A DNA stretch of 58,161 nt from an uncultured Caulobacterales bacterium. GTDB lineage: Bacteria > Pseudomonadota > Alphaproteobacteria > Caulobacterales > Caulobacteraceae. The notes under the pieces were generated by a model. That model ran no database searches. It was not told the DNA's origin and worked only from the letters and a program-made list of their open reading frames with translations. Positions 35,136-44,466 of this stretch are shown piece by piece (the first letter of the stretch is position 1; each line of letters begins with the position of its first letter). Position numbers and translations under genes: made by a program. The stretch covers positions 1 through 58,161 of the forward strand of contig CAIMFV010000008.1 in assembly GCA_903840435.1 (NCBI GenBank), read 5' to 3'.

Positions 35136-36548
35136 ATGACGAGACCTCTGATCCTTGACCCTGACCGCCTGTTTCCTGTCGATCCCAGGACCCGAGCCGT
35201 CGCGAGAAGCCTTTACCAAGAGATCAAAGATCTTCCCATTATAAGTCCGCATGGTCATACGGATCCCGAATGGTTTGCGCAGAACGCAGCCTTTGAAGAT
35301 GCAGTTGATCTGCTGCTCGCGCCCGATCATTATCTGTATCGCATGCTCTTTAGTCAGGGCATTGAGCTTAAAGACTTGGGGGTTCCGGACCGAAGTGGCG
35401 CCAATCCGGCCGACCGGCGAGAGGCCTGGAGGCTGTTCGCCAAGCACTTCTATCTGTTTCGCGGCACCCCGTCCGCGCTTTGGCTCAACCATGTGTTTCG
35501 CGATGTCTTTGAATTTGATGTCGTGTTGGACGCAGGGTCTGCCGACGATTACTATGATCGTATCAATGCGGCCCTGAAGCGACCAGCCTTCCGCCCCCGA
35601 GCGCTATTCGACGCCTTCAACATCGAAGTGCTCGCCACCACGGAGGGTCCCCAGGACACTCTCGATCATCATCATCGCATCCGCGAGTCGGGCTGGTCAG
35701 GACGGGTCATCACCACCTACCGCCCCGACCCGGTTATTGATGCGGACCATGAAAGCTTTGCGGAGGCGTTACAGGCCTTTGGCGATCTGACGGGCGAGGA
35801 TGTTTTCAACTGGCACGGCTACCTCGCCGCCCACCGCAAACGCCGGTCCGACTTCCGCGCCGCGGGGGCGACCGCGACCGACCATGGACACCCGACAGCG
35901 CGGACCCTTGATCTGACACCGGTTGAAGCTGAAGCACTTTTCCGTCGCGTCGTCTCAGGCCGGGCTGAGGTCGGTGACGCCGAAGCGTTCCGGGCGCAAA
36001 TGCTCACCGAGATGGCGCGCATGAGCCTTGAGGACGGCATGGTCATGCAAATTCACGCCGGCTCACTTCGCAACCATAATCGGCAGCTGTTTAAGACCCA
36101 TGGTCGCGACAAGGGCGCCGATATTCCGCAAGCAACCGACTATGTTCACGACCTTCGTCCCTTGCTCGACCGTTTTGGGTGCGAGAAGGGCTTAAACCTG
36201 ATCCTCTTCACTTTGGATGAAACTGCCTATTCGCGTGAATTAGCGCCACTTGCAGGCCATTACCCAATCCTGAAACTCGGTCCCTCTTGGTGGTTTCATG
36301 ACAGCCCTGAAGGCATGATGCGGTTTCGTGAGCAAACGACGGAAACTGCAGGTTTTTATAATACGGTTGGCTTCAACGACGACACCCGTGCCTTCTTGTC
36401 CATCCCCGCACGACATGACGTTGCGCGCCGCATTGACTGCGCCTTCCTGGCGCGATTGGTGGGCGAGGGCCGCATGACCGAGACCGAGGCCTGCGAAACC
36501 GCCCGTGACCTCGCCTATGCCCTTCCAAAGGCGGCCTATAAGCTCTGA
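35136..36548 (+). CDS. uxaC: Uronate isomerase
   Basis: 470 residues, full length. N-terminus PLILDPDRLFPVDP and the zinc-binding ISPHGHTDPEWF are diagnostic of UxaC, as are TLDETAYSRELAPLAGHYP and GPSWWFHDSPEGM. It converts D-galacturonate to D-tagaturonate and D-glucuronate to D-fructuronate, the entry step of hexuronate use. No Shine-Dalgarno is visible and an operator sits 8 bases upstream, so a leaderless mRNA is possible. First of the plus-strand pectin genes. Confidence 0.92.
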   Translation: MTRPLILDPDRLFPVDPRTRAVARSLYQEIKDLPIISPHGHTDPEWFAQNAAFEDAVDLLLAPDHYLYRMLFSQGIELKDLGVPDRSGANPADRREAWRLFAKHFYLFRGTPSALWLNHVFRDVFEFDVVLDAGSADDYYDRINAALKRPAFRPRALFDAFNIEVLATTEGPQDTLDHHHRIRESGWSGRVITTYRPDPVIDADHESFAEALQAFGDLTGEDVFNWHGYLAAHRKRRSDFRAAGATATDHGHPTARTLDLTPVEAEALFRRVVSGRAEVGDAEAFRAQMLTEMARMSLEDGMVMQIHAGSLRNHNRQLFKTHGRDKGADIPQATDYVHDLRPLLDRFGCEKGLNLILFTLDETAYSRELAPLAGHYPILKLGPSWWFHDSPEGMMRFREQTTETAGFYNTVGFNDDTRAFLSIPARHDVARRIDCAFLARLVGEGRMTETEACETARDLAYALPKAAYKL

Positions 36549-36613
36549 AATCGACCGCACCTCAGAAATTCCACCCCGCATGGCCTGACGTCACCTGGAC
36601 CATTGCTGAAAAT

Positions 36614-36627
36614 GGAAACCGGTGTCA
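36614..36627. promoter_or_regulatory. Pectin-regulon operator 2 (pectate lyase)
   Basis: GGAAACCGGTGTCA, 12 of 14 matches to the consensus palindrome, 65 bases before the pectate lyase ATG. Confidence 0.75.
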
Positions 36628-36692
36628 TTATTCAAATCAACGCCCCGCCCGGTCGAGACCTGAAGGCGGACGTCGATAGGGAGCGACCCAAA

Positions 36693-38075
36693 ATGCGTTA
36701 CCACCTGAGCGCCGTCATCGCCGCCGCGTTTCTCGCAACATCTCCTGCATCGTTCAGCGCGCCCTCACCGCCTCTCCCCGGCACACCTGAAAATGCCATG
36801 GCCAGTCTAAAGCTCCCTGAGGCCGGGTGGACCCATACGCTTGGCGGCAAAGGCGGCCGCATCCTTCGTGTCACCACCCTGGCGCTGGACGGTCCGGGTT
36901 CGCTGAAAGCCGCCTTGGAGGCAAAAGGCCCGCGCATCGTCGTGTTCGAAGTCGGCGGACAAATCGATTTGGGCGACACCACCCTCGACGTCAAAGACCC
37001 CTATCTGACCATTGCCGGCCAAACGGCGCCATCTCCCGGCATTACCTTGATCCGGGGCAAGGGCTTCGCCATTCACACCCACGACGTCATCGTCCAGCAC
37101 ATTCGCATTCGTTCTGGCGACTCCGGCCATGCGAAAGCAAGCGGATGGTCGACGGATGGCATCCGAACCGAAGACGGCGCCTTTGACGTCATTATTGACC
37201 ATTGCTCTCTCTATTGGGCGACGAACAAGATTGCTGCGGTTTCGGGCAGCCGATTCAAAGGCCAAACCCCTGAAGACTGGCGAAATTCCACGTCGCATCG
37301 GGTCACATTGTCGAATGATATTATCGCAGAAGCGCTTTCGAGGTCTTCCCATTGGAAGATCGAACATTCCAAGGGCGCACTCATTCACGACAATACGACG
37401 GGCGTCTTCATTTATAAAAATCTGTTCGCCCATAACTATGAGCGGAGCCCCCTGTTCAAAGGTGGCGTTCACGGGGCCATCGTCAATAACCTGATCTATG
37501 ATCCGGGCCAGCGCGCAATCCACTACAACCTCATTGCTGAGGAGTGGGGCCCCCATCCCTATCAGGTGGGAATGATGAGCGCGGTCGGAAATGTGCTGCG
37601 CGGGGGCATGTCGACCCCGTCCGACCTGGCGTTTTTGGAAATCGGAGGCGACGGCGACCTCGCATATTTTGGAAAAGACAATGTCGCGATCGATCGTATT
37701 GGTCGCCCCCTGCCCATGGTTGGTTCCTACACCACAACCTCGGCAAAAATCATCTCGCGCGACACCCCGCCGGTCTGGCCAGAGGGTCTGACACCGATCT
37801 CCTCAACGGAGGTGCAAAGGGCGGTGCTTGCTGGCGTCGGCGCCCGCCCCTGGGATCGAGACTATGATGATGCAAGGCTCGTCGCCGATGTCGCGGAAGG
37901 TCGGGGCTGGATCATCGACAGCGAGGCCGACGTGCACGGAAACCTGCCCGAGACGCCAACACACCACACGTTCAATCCGGCAGACTGGAACCTCGACGAC
38001 ATGACGCCGAAGTCTGCCGCTCTCCTGGACAGCGCGGCGAAATCGACAACGCTTATGGTTCCGGAGCAGCGGTAG
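36693..38075 (+). CDS. Exported pectate lyase (polysaccharide lyase family 1)
   Basis: 460 residues from ATG 36693 (AGGGAG ten bases upstream), opening a signal peptide RYHLSAVIAAAFLATSPASFSA. The right-handed beta-helix is marked by YLTIAGQTAPSPGITLIRGK, VIVQHIRIRSGD and VIIDHCSLYWATNK, the PL1 blocks around the Ca2+/catalytic groove. It cleaves polygalacturonate by beta-elimination, giving unsaturated oligomers that feed KduI/KduD and UxaC. An in-frame start 90 bases upstream would swallow the operator and is rejected. Confidence 0.88.
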   Translation: MRYHLSAVIAAAFLATSPASFSAPSPPLPGTPENAMASLKLPEAGWTHTLGGKGGRILRVTTLALDGPGSLKAALEAKGPRIVVFEVGGQIDLGDTTLDVKDPYLTIAGQTAPSPGITLIRGKGFAIHTHDVIVQHIRIRSGDSGHAKASGWSTDGIRTEDGAFDVIIDHCSLYWATNKIAAVSGSRFKGQTPEDWRNSTSHRVTLSNDIIAEALSRSSHWKIEHSKGALIHDNTTGVFIYKNLFAHNYERSPLFKGGVHGAIVNNLIYDPGQRAIHYNLIAEEWGPHPYQVGMMSAVGNVLRGGMSTPSDLAFLEIGGDGDLAYFGKDNVAIDRIGRPLPMVGSYTTTSAKIISRDTPPVWPEGLTPISSTEVQRAVLAGVGARPWDRDYDDARLVADVAEGRGWIIDSEADVHGNLPETPTHHTFNPADWNLDDMTPKSAALLDSAAKSTTLMVPEQR

Positions 38076-38109
38076 CGGGGGCAAGCCGCGGTCAATCCCT
38101 TGGCAGCCC

Positions 38110-39372
38110 TCAGCTCAGCTTGGCTGGGGCATACCGCGGGGAAATCAGGTGGATGACCAAGAGCGCAATGAGATAGACCGACCCTGCGACCGCGAAAATT
38201 GGCGTATAGTTCCCAACCCGATCTAAAATAAATCCGGCATATTCCGCCATCAGCATGCCGCCGATGGCGCCCGCCGTGCCGCCAATCCCGACCACAGAGG
38301 CAACCGCCCGGCGTGGGAAAACGTCGGCAGGCAGCGTGTAAAGATTGCACGAGAAGGCCTGATGGGCGGCGGCTGCGAGCCCGACCAAGCAGGTCGCAGT
38401 CCACAGATTATCAACATAGGCGGCCATAAAAATCGGCAGAACGCAGATGGCGCTGACCAGCATGGACAGTTTCCGCGCCACATTCACCGAGCGTCCAGAC
38501 TTGATCAGACGCGAAGACAGCCAACCGCCCGCTATGCTTCCGAGATCGGAGAGCACATAGACCACCACCAAGGGTGGCCCGAAGCTTTTCAAATCGAGAT
38601 GGTGCCGCTTGGCGAAAAAGTCTGGCAGCCAAAAGAGAAACATCCACCAAATCGGATCGATCAAAAACTTCCCCGCCGCATAGGCCCAGGTCTCTTTCAC
38701 CTTCAGCAAGCTCAGCCAAGGCGTTGTCTCGACGGGATCGGGCGGGTCGCGCTCGATAAAAGCCAGCTCTTCTGCTGACACCTTGGTATCTTGTCTCGGC
38801 GAGCGGTAAAGCGTCAGCCAGGCTGCGAGCCAGGCGAGCGTCAGGAGACCGGTGACCAGAAACGCCGCGCGCCAACCTAAGGTGAGCGTGACGGCGGGAA
38901 CGAGAATGGGGGTGATGATTGCGCCGACATTGGCGCCCGCGTTGAAAAGGCCGGTGGCGAAAGCCCGTTCTTGCTTGGGAAACCACTCTGCGACGGCTTT
39001 TAAGCCTGCCGGAAAATTGCCAGACTCGCCAAGGCCAAGCGCGAAACGCGCCACCACAAAGCCGCTGAACCCCGAAACAAATGCATGCGCCATGTGGGCG
39101 AGCGTCCAGAGGGTGACTGCGGCGGCATAACCAAGCCTGGCGCCGATCTTGTCGATCAATCGACCAAAACCAAGATATCCAATGGCATAGGCGGCTTGGA
39201 ACCAAAAGACGATCGTCGCATAGTCGGTCTCGCTCCAAGCATATTGGTGCGCGAGCAGCGGCTTTAAAACGCCGACAATCTGACGATCAATATAGTTGAT
39301 CGCCGTGGCGGCGAAGAGCAACCCGCAGATTAACCAGCGCCGTCCCGGTCCAAAGCCAGCTTCTCGCGCCAT
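38110..39372 (-). CDS. MFS hexuronate transporter (ExuT-like)
   Basis: 420 residues, 12 helices. Family signature of the anion:cation symporter group: NYIDRQIVGVLKPLL after helix 1, FGRLIDKIGARLGYA (A-motif variant) and ALGLGESGNFPAGLKAVAEWFP. ExuT and related proteins import galacturonate and glucuronate with protons. It overlaps the upstream hydratase-like gene by one base and shares its operator. Confidence 0.88.
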   Translation of the reverse strand: MAREAGFGPGRRWLICGLLFAATAINYIDRQIVGVLKPLLAHQYAWSETDYATIVFWFQAAYAIGYLGFGRLIDKIGARLGYAAAVTLWTLAHMAHAFVSGFSGFVVARFALGLGESGNFPAGLKAVAEWFPKQERAFATGLFNAGANVGAIITPILVPAVTLTLGWRAAFLVTGLLTLAWLAAWLTLYRSPRQDTKVSAEELAFIERDPPDPVETTPWLSLLKVKETWAYAAGKFLIDPIWWMFLFWLPDFFAKRHHLDLKSFGPPLVVVYVLSDLGSIAGGWLSSRLIKSGRSVNVARKLSMLVSAICVLPIFMAAYVDNLWTATCLVGLAAAAHQAFSCNLYTLPADVFPRRAVASVVGIGGTAGAIGGMLMAEYAGFILDRVGNYTPIFAVAGSVYLIALLVIHLISPRYAPAKLS

Positions 39373-40196
39373 CAGCCTGCGGCCTCTGTCTTACCGAGGA
39401 TATCTCCAGCGATGGACCCGAAACCGTCAAACTCCACCACAAAAGACTGGCCTTGAAATATCCGATGTACGCCCGTGATCGCCCCGGTGCTGACCCACTG
39501 CCCTTGCTTTAGCGGAAGGCCGCGCGCCGCGAGGTGTGAGGCAAGCCAAGCGAGCGCGCCCAAAGGGCCGCCCAGAACATCGCTGGCGCGTCCCCGTCCC
39601 GCTTCAACGCCGTCAATGAACGTTCGGCAGGAGACAGTTTCCGGATTTTGCAGCGGCCCAACACACATACGCCCGCCCAAAAAAAGGCCGGCATTATTGC
39701 CGAAATCGCTGGCGGTGACGCCTGGACCCAAATCATTGATCTGCGAAAATGGGCTTCCCGCCATTTCAACCGCGAACCGCGTTTCCGCCACCAGTGCGGC
39801 GACGGTTTCCGCCGTCCAATCCCGGCGCGACGCAGAGGCGTCTTGACCCACTAAAAAAGCCACTTCGCCTTCAACAGCGCAAAACCCACCCTCGATGGCT
39901 TCGAAAGTCACGCGCGCGCCGTCAGTGGCATCGACGATGGCGTCCGCAAAGATCGGCCCACTTAAGCGATCATCGCCGTAGGTGTCAGACTGAGGAGGCT
40001 GGATGCGACCAATTTTCCAACCGGCGGGCGGGCGGCCATCAAGACGTAAGGCTTGCGATTGAATGAGATAGGCGTGCGCCAAGGTCTCCGGCAGGGGGCC
40101 AGGATAGGACATCACGGCACGCCGATTTGCGCGCGCCGATACGAACGCTTGGGCGATCGTGACCGCGTCCAAAGCCGCCGCCTCAGTTCCATCCAT
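39372..40196 (-). CDS. 2-keto-4-pentenoate hydratase-like protein in the pectin regulon
   Basis: 274 residues, the length of MhpD/XylJ hydratases of the FAH superfamily. GWKIGRIQPPQSD, CAVEGEVAFLVG and VAALVAETRFAVEMA match, with Glu pairs as Mg2+ ligands. The classic substrate, 2-hydroxypenta-2,4-dienoate from aromatic cleavage, makes no sense here. The gene sits directly behind a pectin operator and is coupled to the hexuronate transporter, so it probably acts on a 2-oxo sugar acid from pectin. GAGGAAAC precedes the ATG. Confidence 0.75.
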   Translation of the reverse strand: MDGTEAAALDAVTIAQAFVSARANRRAVMSYPGPLPETLAHAYLIQSQALRLDGRPPAGWKIGRIQPPQSDTYGDDRLSGPIFADAIVDATDGARVTFEAIEGGFCAVEGEVAFLVGQDASASRRDWTAETVAALVAETRFAVEMAGSPFSQINDLGPGVTASDFGNNAGLFLGGRMCVGPLQNPETVSCRTFIDGVEAGRGRASDVLGGPLGALAWLASHLAARGLPLKQGQWVSTGAITGVHRIFQGQSFVVEFDGFGSIAGDILGKTEAAG

Positions 40197-40236
40197 AAAG
40201 GTGTTTCCTCTATTTTTTGAAACTTAGGCTCCTATA

Positions 40237-40250
40237 GGAAACCGGTGTCA
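40237..40250. promoter_or_regulatory. Pectin-regulon operator 3 (hydratase-transporter operon)
   Basis: GGAAACCGGTGTCA, identical to operator 2, 40 bases upstream of the hydratase ATG at 40196 and just inside the 57-base gap after the UxuB-like gene. Confidence 0.75.
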
Positions 40251-40253
40251 ATA

Positions 40254-41726
40254 TCAATCAATCGCGCGAAGCGTTCTTTCGATGGCGCCAAATTCGCCGA
40301 AGCTAACCAGCGCTTGGTAGGCGTCCCGCACCTTGGCGCGCGCCAGCGGCGTCCGCGCGGACTCGTTAAATATTCCAGGAGCATCAAGGAAAGCGTCTGC
40401 ATCCGCCGGAAGATCGCTCGCCGCTTGACCAAGGCGCTTCAAATCGGCGGCGAAGGGATCAACAATATTGCGACCCGATCTCGCCGCAGCAACGCAAAAC
40501 CGCATCCAGGCCGCAATGGCAAGCGCGAGCATTTCGGTCGGCAAGCCGCGCTCCAAGGCCTCAACAAAGCTCGCCATCACGCGCACCGGAACCTTTTGGC
40601 TTCCGTCCCACGCAATTTGCGACAGCTTGTGAATGATGACGGGATTGCGAAATCGTCCCATCAGAGCGGGTCGATATTTGGCGAGGTCGAGGCCGGAGGC
40701 AGGCACAAGTAAGGGTTGAACCTCGTCCCAAAGTCGTTCCACGGCCAAGGCAAGTGGCGCGCTATTACAGGCCTCAGCCACGGTTTCAACGCCCGCCCCG
40801 AGCCCGAGATAGGCCAAAAGCGAATGGGCGCCGTTCAAAAGCCGCAGCTTCGCACGCTCAAAAGCCGCAATGTCGGTGGTGATTTGGACGCCAGCCTCTT
40901 GCCAATCTGCTTCCCCAAGGCGCCCGTCTTGTTCAATGACCCATTGGACGAAGGCCTCCCTCTGCACGGGCCAAGCGTCATAGACACCGCATTCGTCCGC
41001 CACCATTGCGCGAAGCTCGTCGTCGGTCGCAGGCGTTATGCTGTCCACCATGGTCGAAACAAACGGCCGCTCCCCCCTCAACCAGTCGGCCATGTCTCGA
41101 TCCAAGAGATCTGCATAACTGGCAACGGCACGGGCGAGCTTGCCGCCATTGTCCGAAAGATTGTCGCACGGAGCGGTGAGAAAAGGGGCGATCCCGGCTG
41201 CGCGGCGAAGCTTCAACCCCAAGTACAGCCAACCAATAAAGGTAGAGGGCGCCTCCCAATTGGCGAGGTCGGCGCGGATGTCTGGATGTTCCGTGTCAAG
41301 GTCGCCAGACGACGACAAACAGTAGCCTTTTTCCGTGATTGTCGAGGTTACGAGGCGCAGGTCTGGCGAAAGCAGTCGCTGGGTAACCAACTGCCGCGCG
41401 AGGGGTGCGGTGAGGCGCTCGCGCAAGGACCCGATGGTGAGAAACCGTTCTTGCTGATCGCGTTGCGCCAGGACGTAGAGGCCATCTTGCGGGTCGAGTG
41501 CGACCTGCAAATCCGACGACCTGAGGGAAACGCCGCTCACGCCCCACCGCAGGTCTTTGCGCAGCAGACGGTGAAAAATATAGGCTTGGTGGGCCCTGTG
41601 GAACGCACCCGGGCCAAAATGCATCACGCCGATCTTTGCCGCGCGTGGTGAATAGGCGAGGCGTTCGAGAGCGGGCGAGGCCCGGTCCAAGCTTTCCAAG
41701 GCCAAACGTGGCAGGGGTGATGTCAC
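40254..41726 (-). CDS. uxuB: Fructuronate/tagaturonate reductase (UxuB-like, mannitol dehydrogenase family)
   Basis: 490 residues. KIGVMHFGPGAFHRAHQAYIFHRLL is the NAD-binding start of the long-chain mannitol dehydrogenase family; TSTITEKGYCL and the catalytic-Lys region (NPVIIHKLSQIAWDGSQKVPVR) agree with UxuB. It reduces D-fructuronate to mannonate, but the neighbour is altronate dehydratase, so it may instead or also reduce tagaturonate to altronate. ATG overlaps the uxaA stop (ATGA), so the two are coupled. Confidence 0.82.
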   Translation of the reverse strand: MTSPLPRLALESLDRASPALERLAYSPRAAKIGVMHFGPGAFHRAHQAYIFHRLLRKDLRWGVSGVSLRSSDLQVALDPQDGLYVLAQRDQQERFLTIGSLRERLTAPLARQLVTQRLLSPDLRLVTSTITEKGYCLSSSGDLDTEHPDIRADLANWEAPSTFIGWLYLGLKLRRAAGIAPFLTAPCDNLSDNGGKLARAVASYADLLDRDMADWLRGERPFVSTMVDSITPATDDELRAMVADECGVYDAWPVQREAFVQWVIEQDGRLGEADWQEAGVQITTDIAAFERAKLRLLNGAHSLLAYLGLGAGVETVAEACNSAPLALAVERLWDEVQPLLVPASGLDLAKYRPALMGRFRNPVIIHKLSQIAWDGSQKVPVRVMASFVEALERGLPTEMLALAIAAWMRFCVAAARSGRNIVDPFAADLKRLGQAASDLPADADAFLDAPGIFNESARTPLARAKVRDAYQALVSFGEFGAIERTLRAID

Positions 41727-43219
41727 AGGGTCGCGCCGTCTTTCCAGAGCGCGATTTCACGCTCTCCATTGGTCTCAGACCGTGTCGGCTTTCCCGACGC
41801 GGTGTCAATAATCAGATCCATCAGATGGTCGCTGAGCGCGTCTAGCGACAATCCGCTCAGCCGAGCACCCGCGTCAAAATCGATCCAGCGCGATTTCGCC
41901 AAGGCCAAGGCACTGTTCGAGGCAATTTTTATTGTCGGCGCCGGAAAGCCGAGCGGGGTCCCCCGCCCCGTGGTGAAAAGCACCATTTGGGCGCCCGCCG
42001 CGACCAAGGCTGTTGAGGAGACCGCATCATTGCCCGGCGCCTCAAGCAGGGTCAGACCTGATCGGCTGGCTCGCTCACCATAATTCAACACATCGACCAG
42101 CACGGCCTCCCCCGCCTTCTGGGCGGCACCCAAGGATTTTTCCTCCAGAGTCGTAATGCCCCCTTGGCGATTACCGGGAGACGGATTTTCAGAAACCGGC
42201 AGGCCTCGGTCATGAAAATAGGCTTTGAAGCGTTGAATGAGCTCAGCGCCCTTGGCGAAGACGTCTGCATTGCAAGATCCGTTCAAGAGCGCAGCCTCCG
42301 CGCCGAACAGCTCAGGGATTTCGGTCAAAATCGGCCCACCACCCGCAGCCGCCAGCCGGGTGGCAATTTTGCCAACGAGGGGGTTAGCCGTCAGGCCCGA
42401 AAAGGCATCCGATCCGCCGCATTTTAATCCGAGACGCAAATGCGCCAGCGAAACGGGCTGGCGGCGGTCATTCGAAGCGACCGCGATCAGGGCCTGAACG
42501 GCTTGGACGCCAGCCTCAATCTCATCATCCACACCTTGCGCCTCAAAGGTTTGGATCCGGTTGGCGGGCTGATCAATCTGGGCGACCAGTTGCGCCAGTT
42601 TGTTGTTCTCGCACCCTAATCCGATGACCAGCACCGCCCCGGCATTTGGGTGGGAAGCCAGCGCCGCCAGGATGTCGCGGGTGCGCCCGAGGTCGTCACC
42701 GAGCTGGGAACACCCCAAGGGATGGGTGAAGGCATAAACGCCATCCACCTTGCCAGCTGCCAGAGCGCTGGCCTTTTCGGCGATGCGCCGTGCCGTATTG
42801 GCGACGCACCCCACCGTGGGCAATATCCAGATTTCATTTCGAATTCCGACCCCACCGCCCTCTCGCAGATAGCCCAGGAAGGTTCGCGCGTCGGGAGCTG
42901 ACTTGGCCAGGGGCGAACTCGGCGCAAAGGAAAGGTCGCTGTCGGCTGTCAGCGCCGAGGCGAGATTGTGGGTATGGACATGATCTCCCACGTCGATCTT
43001 CGCCGTCGCACGACCAATGGAGGCGCCGTACTTGATCACCGTGTCGCCCATCTGATGAGGAGACAAAGCGAACTTATGGCCTTGGGGTATGTCCGCGTTG
43101 ACGATGAACGTGCCAATGTCAAATTCAACAGGCTCTCCGGCGGCTATCGGCCGTAATGCCACCGCGACAGAGTCCGACCCGTTGACAACCAAGGCTGCTG
43201 GCGAGAAATCCTTCGACAT
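41723..43219 (-). CDS. uxaA: Altronate dehydratase
   Basis: 498 residues, full length. An N-terminal SAF domain (residues ~10-95, ending GDHVHTHNLAS) is followed by the UxaA catalytic part with GYLREGGGVGIRNEIWILPTVGCV, THPLGCSQLGDD, LGCENNKLAQL and LRLGLKCGGSDAFSG. It dehydrates D-altronate to 2-keto-3-deoxygluconate. No ribosome site precedes the ATG, and a pectin operator ends 8 bases upstream, mirroring uxaC. First gene of the uxaA-uxuB unit. Confidence 0.92.
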   Translation of the reverse strand: MSKDFSPAALVVNGSDSVAVALRPIAAGEPVEFDIGTFIVNADIPQGHKFALSPHQMGDTVIKYGASIGRATAKIDVGDHVHTHNLASALTADSDLSFAPSSPLAKSAPDARTFLGYLREGGGVGIRNEIWILPTVGCVANTARRIAEKASALAAGKVDGVYAFTHPLGCSQLGDDLGRTRDILAALASHPNAGAVLVIGLGCENNKLAQLVAQIDQPANRIQTFEAQGVDDEIEAGVQAVQALIAVASNDRRQPVSLAHLRLGLKCGGSDAFSGLTANPLVGKIATRLAAAGGGPILTEIPELFGAEAALLNGSCNADVFAKGAELIQRFKAYFHDRGLPVSENPSPGNRQGGITTLEEKSLGAAQKAGEAVLVDVLNYGERASRSGLTLLEAPGNDAVSSTALVAAGAQMVLFTTGRGTPLGFPAPTIKIASNSALALAKSRWIDFDAGARLSGLSLDALSDHLMDLIIDTASGKPTRSETNGEREIALWKDGATL

Positions 43220-43227
43220 TTTGCCAT

Positions 43228-43241
43228 AGTAACCGGTGTCA
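43228..43241. promoter_or_regulatory. Pectin-regulon operator 4 (uxaA / regulator gene)
   Basis: AGTAACCGGTGTCA in the 39-base gap between the divergent uxaA and LacI genes, able to control both and give autoregulation. Confidence 0.7.
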
Positions 43242-43258
43242 TAGTCTGGGCAAGGCTA

Positions 43259-44392
43259 ATGACACCACGACCTTTGGATTTTATGGTCGGGTTCGCATCG
43301 AGGAAGTCGACTCAAGTGAAACAGAAATCCAAGCTGACCGGGACCGATGACCAAACAGGCGGTGATTTTAAGCCGCGATTGACCATCAATGACATCGCGC
43401 GCATGGCCGAGGTGTCAAAGAAAACCGTGTCGCGCGTGATCAATAAGTCCCGTTTTGTGAAGGAGGAAACCCGGCTTCGGGTTGAGGCAATCATCTCCGA
43501 ACACGATTATGAACCGGATCCGCAAGCGCGGGGCTTGGCGTTTCGGCGCTCCTTCCTCGTGGGCATGATCTACGACAATCCAAATCCTCAATATGTGGTC
43601 AATATGCAGCAAGGCGTGCTGGATGGACTGGCCGGGACCGGCATGGAACTCGTTATCCGTCCCTGTGACCGCAAGTCGCCTGGCTACCTTGACGACCTGC
43701 GAGGCTTTGTTGAGCGGCAAAAACTCTCTGGCGTGATCATGCCGCCTTCCGTGTCGGAAGATGAGGCGCTGGTGGCGATGTTGCGGCGGGTCGACTGCCC
43801 CTATGTCCGGATCGCATCGATTGGCCTCGATAAGCCGGATCGCATGGTGATTACCCATGACCGGAAGGGCGGCGAACAGGCTGGCAAGCATCTCGCCGAG
43901 CTGGGCCATACCCGTATCGCCCACATTTCAGGACCCGCGAGCTTCCTATCGTCACATGAGCGACGGGGGGGCTTCATCGATGGACTGGCCAGCCACGGCT
44001 TGACCCTGGCGCCTGAATTTTCCCTGCAGGGCGAATATACCTATGCGTCTGGCATGACTTGCGGACGCTTACTTCTGGATCGGGTTGATCCGCCGACCGC
44101 TATTTTTACGGGCAATGACGAAATGGCTACCGGCGTTTACAATATTGCGCGAGAGCTCGGTTTTTCGATACCGGGCGACATTTCCGTCGTGGGTTTTGAC
44201 GATTCTCCGGTGGCGGAACGCATGTGGCCTCCCCTCACCTCCGTTCGACTTCCCATCCGCGAGATGGGACGTGTCGCGGCGCTTACGCTTTTCCATGATC
44301 CGCTCGATGGCGATCCGCCAGCGCATGCTTTCGCACCTCACCTGATCCAGCGCCACTCAACCGCGCCGCCTGTGAAAATCGGCCCAAGCTGA
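43259..44392 (+). CDS. LacI-family regulator of the pectin/hexuronate genes
   Basis: 377 residues. The LacI HTH and hinge lie at residues ~41-95 (LTINDIARMAEVSKKTVSRVIN, then RVEAIISEHDYEPDPQARGL); the periplasmic-binding-like effector domain follows and ends in GFDDSPVAERMWPPLTSVR. Forty residues before the HTH are unusual; a GTG at 43316 with GAGGAAG upstream is a plausible real start. Its location within, and the operator shared by, the pectin genes make it the likely reader of the CCGG-centred palindromes. Effector probably 2-keto-3-deoxygluconate or a uronate (inference). Confidence 0.85.
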   Translation: MTPRPLDFMVGFASRKSTQVKQKSKLTGTDDQTGGDFKPRLTINDIARMAEVSKKTVSRVINKSRFVKEETRLRVEAIISEHDYEPDPQARGLAFRRSFLVGMIYDNPNPQYVVNMQQGVLDGLAGTGMELVIRPCDRKSPGYLDDLRGFVERQKLSGVIMPPSVSEDEALVAMLRRVDCPYVRIASIGLDKPDRMVITHDRKGGEQAGKHLAELGHTRIAHISGPASFLSSHERRGGFIDGLASHGLTLAPEFSLQGEYTYASGMTCGRLLLDRVDPPTAIFTGNDEMATGVYNIARELGFSIPGDISVVGFDDSPVAERMWPPLTSVRLPIREMGRVAALTLFHDPLDGDPPAHAFAPHLIQRHSTAPPVKIGPS

Positions 44393-44412
44393 AGGCCGCT
44401 TGCTTTCCTTTT

Positions 44413-44426
44413 TGACACCGGTTACC
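44413..44426. promoter_or_regulatory. Pectin-regulon operator 5 (kduI-kduD)
   Basis: TGACACCGGTTACC, 40 bases before the kduI ATG; its first bases overlap a TTGACA that could be the -35 element. Confidence 0.75.
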
Positions 44427-44466
44427 TAACGCCATAATTCAACACTGAGGTCCAGAGGGCGGAGCC

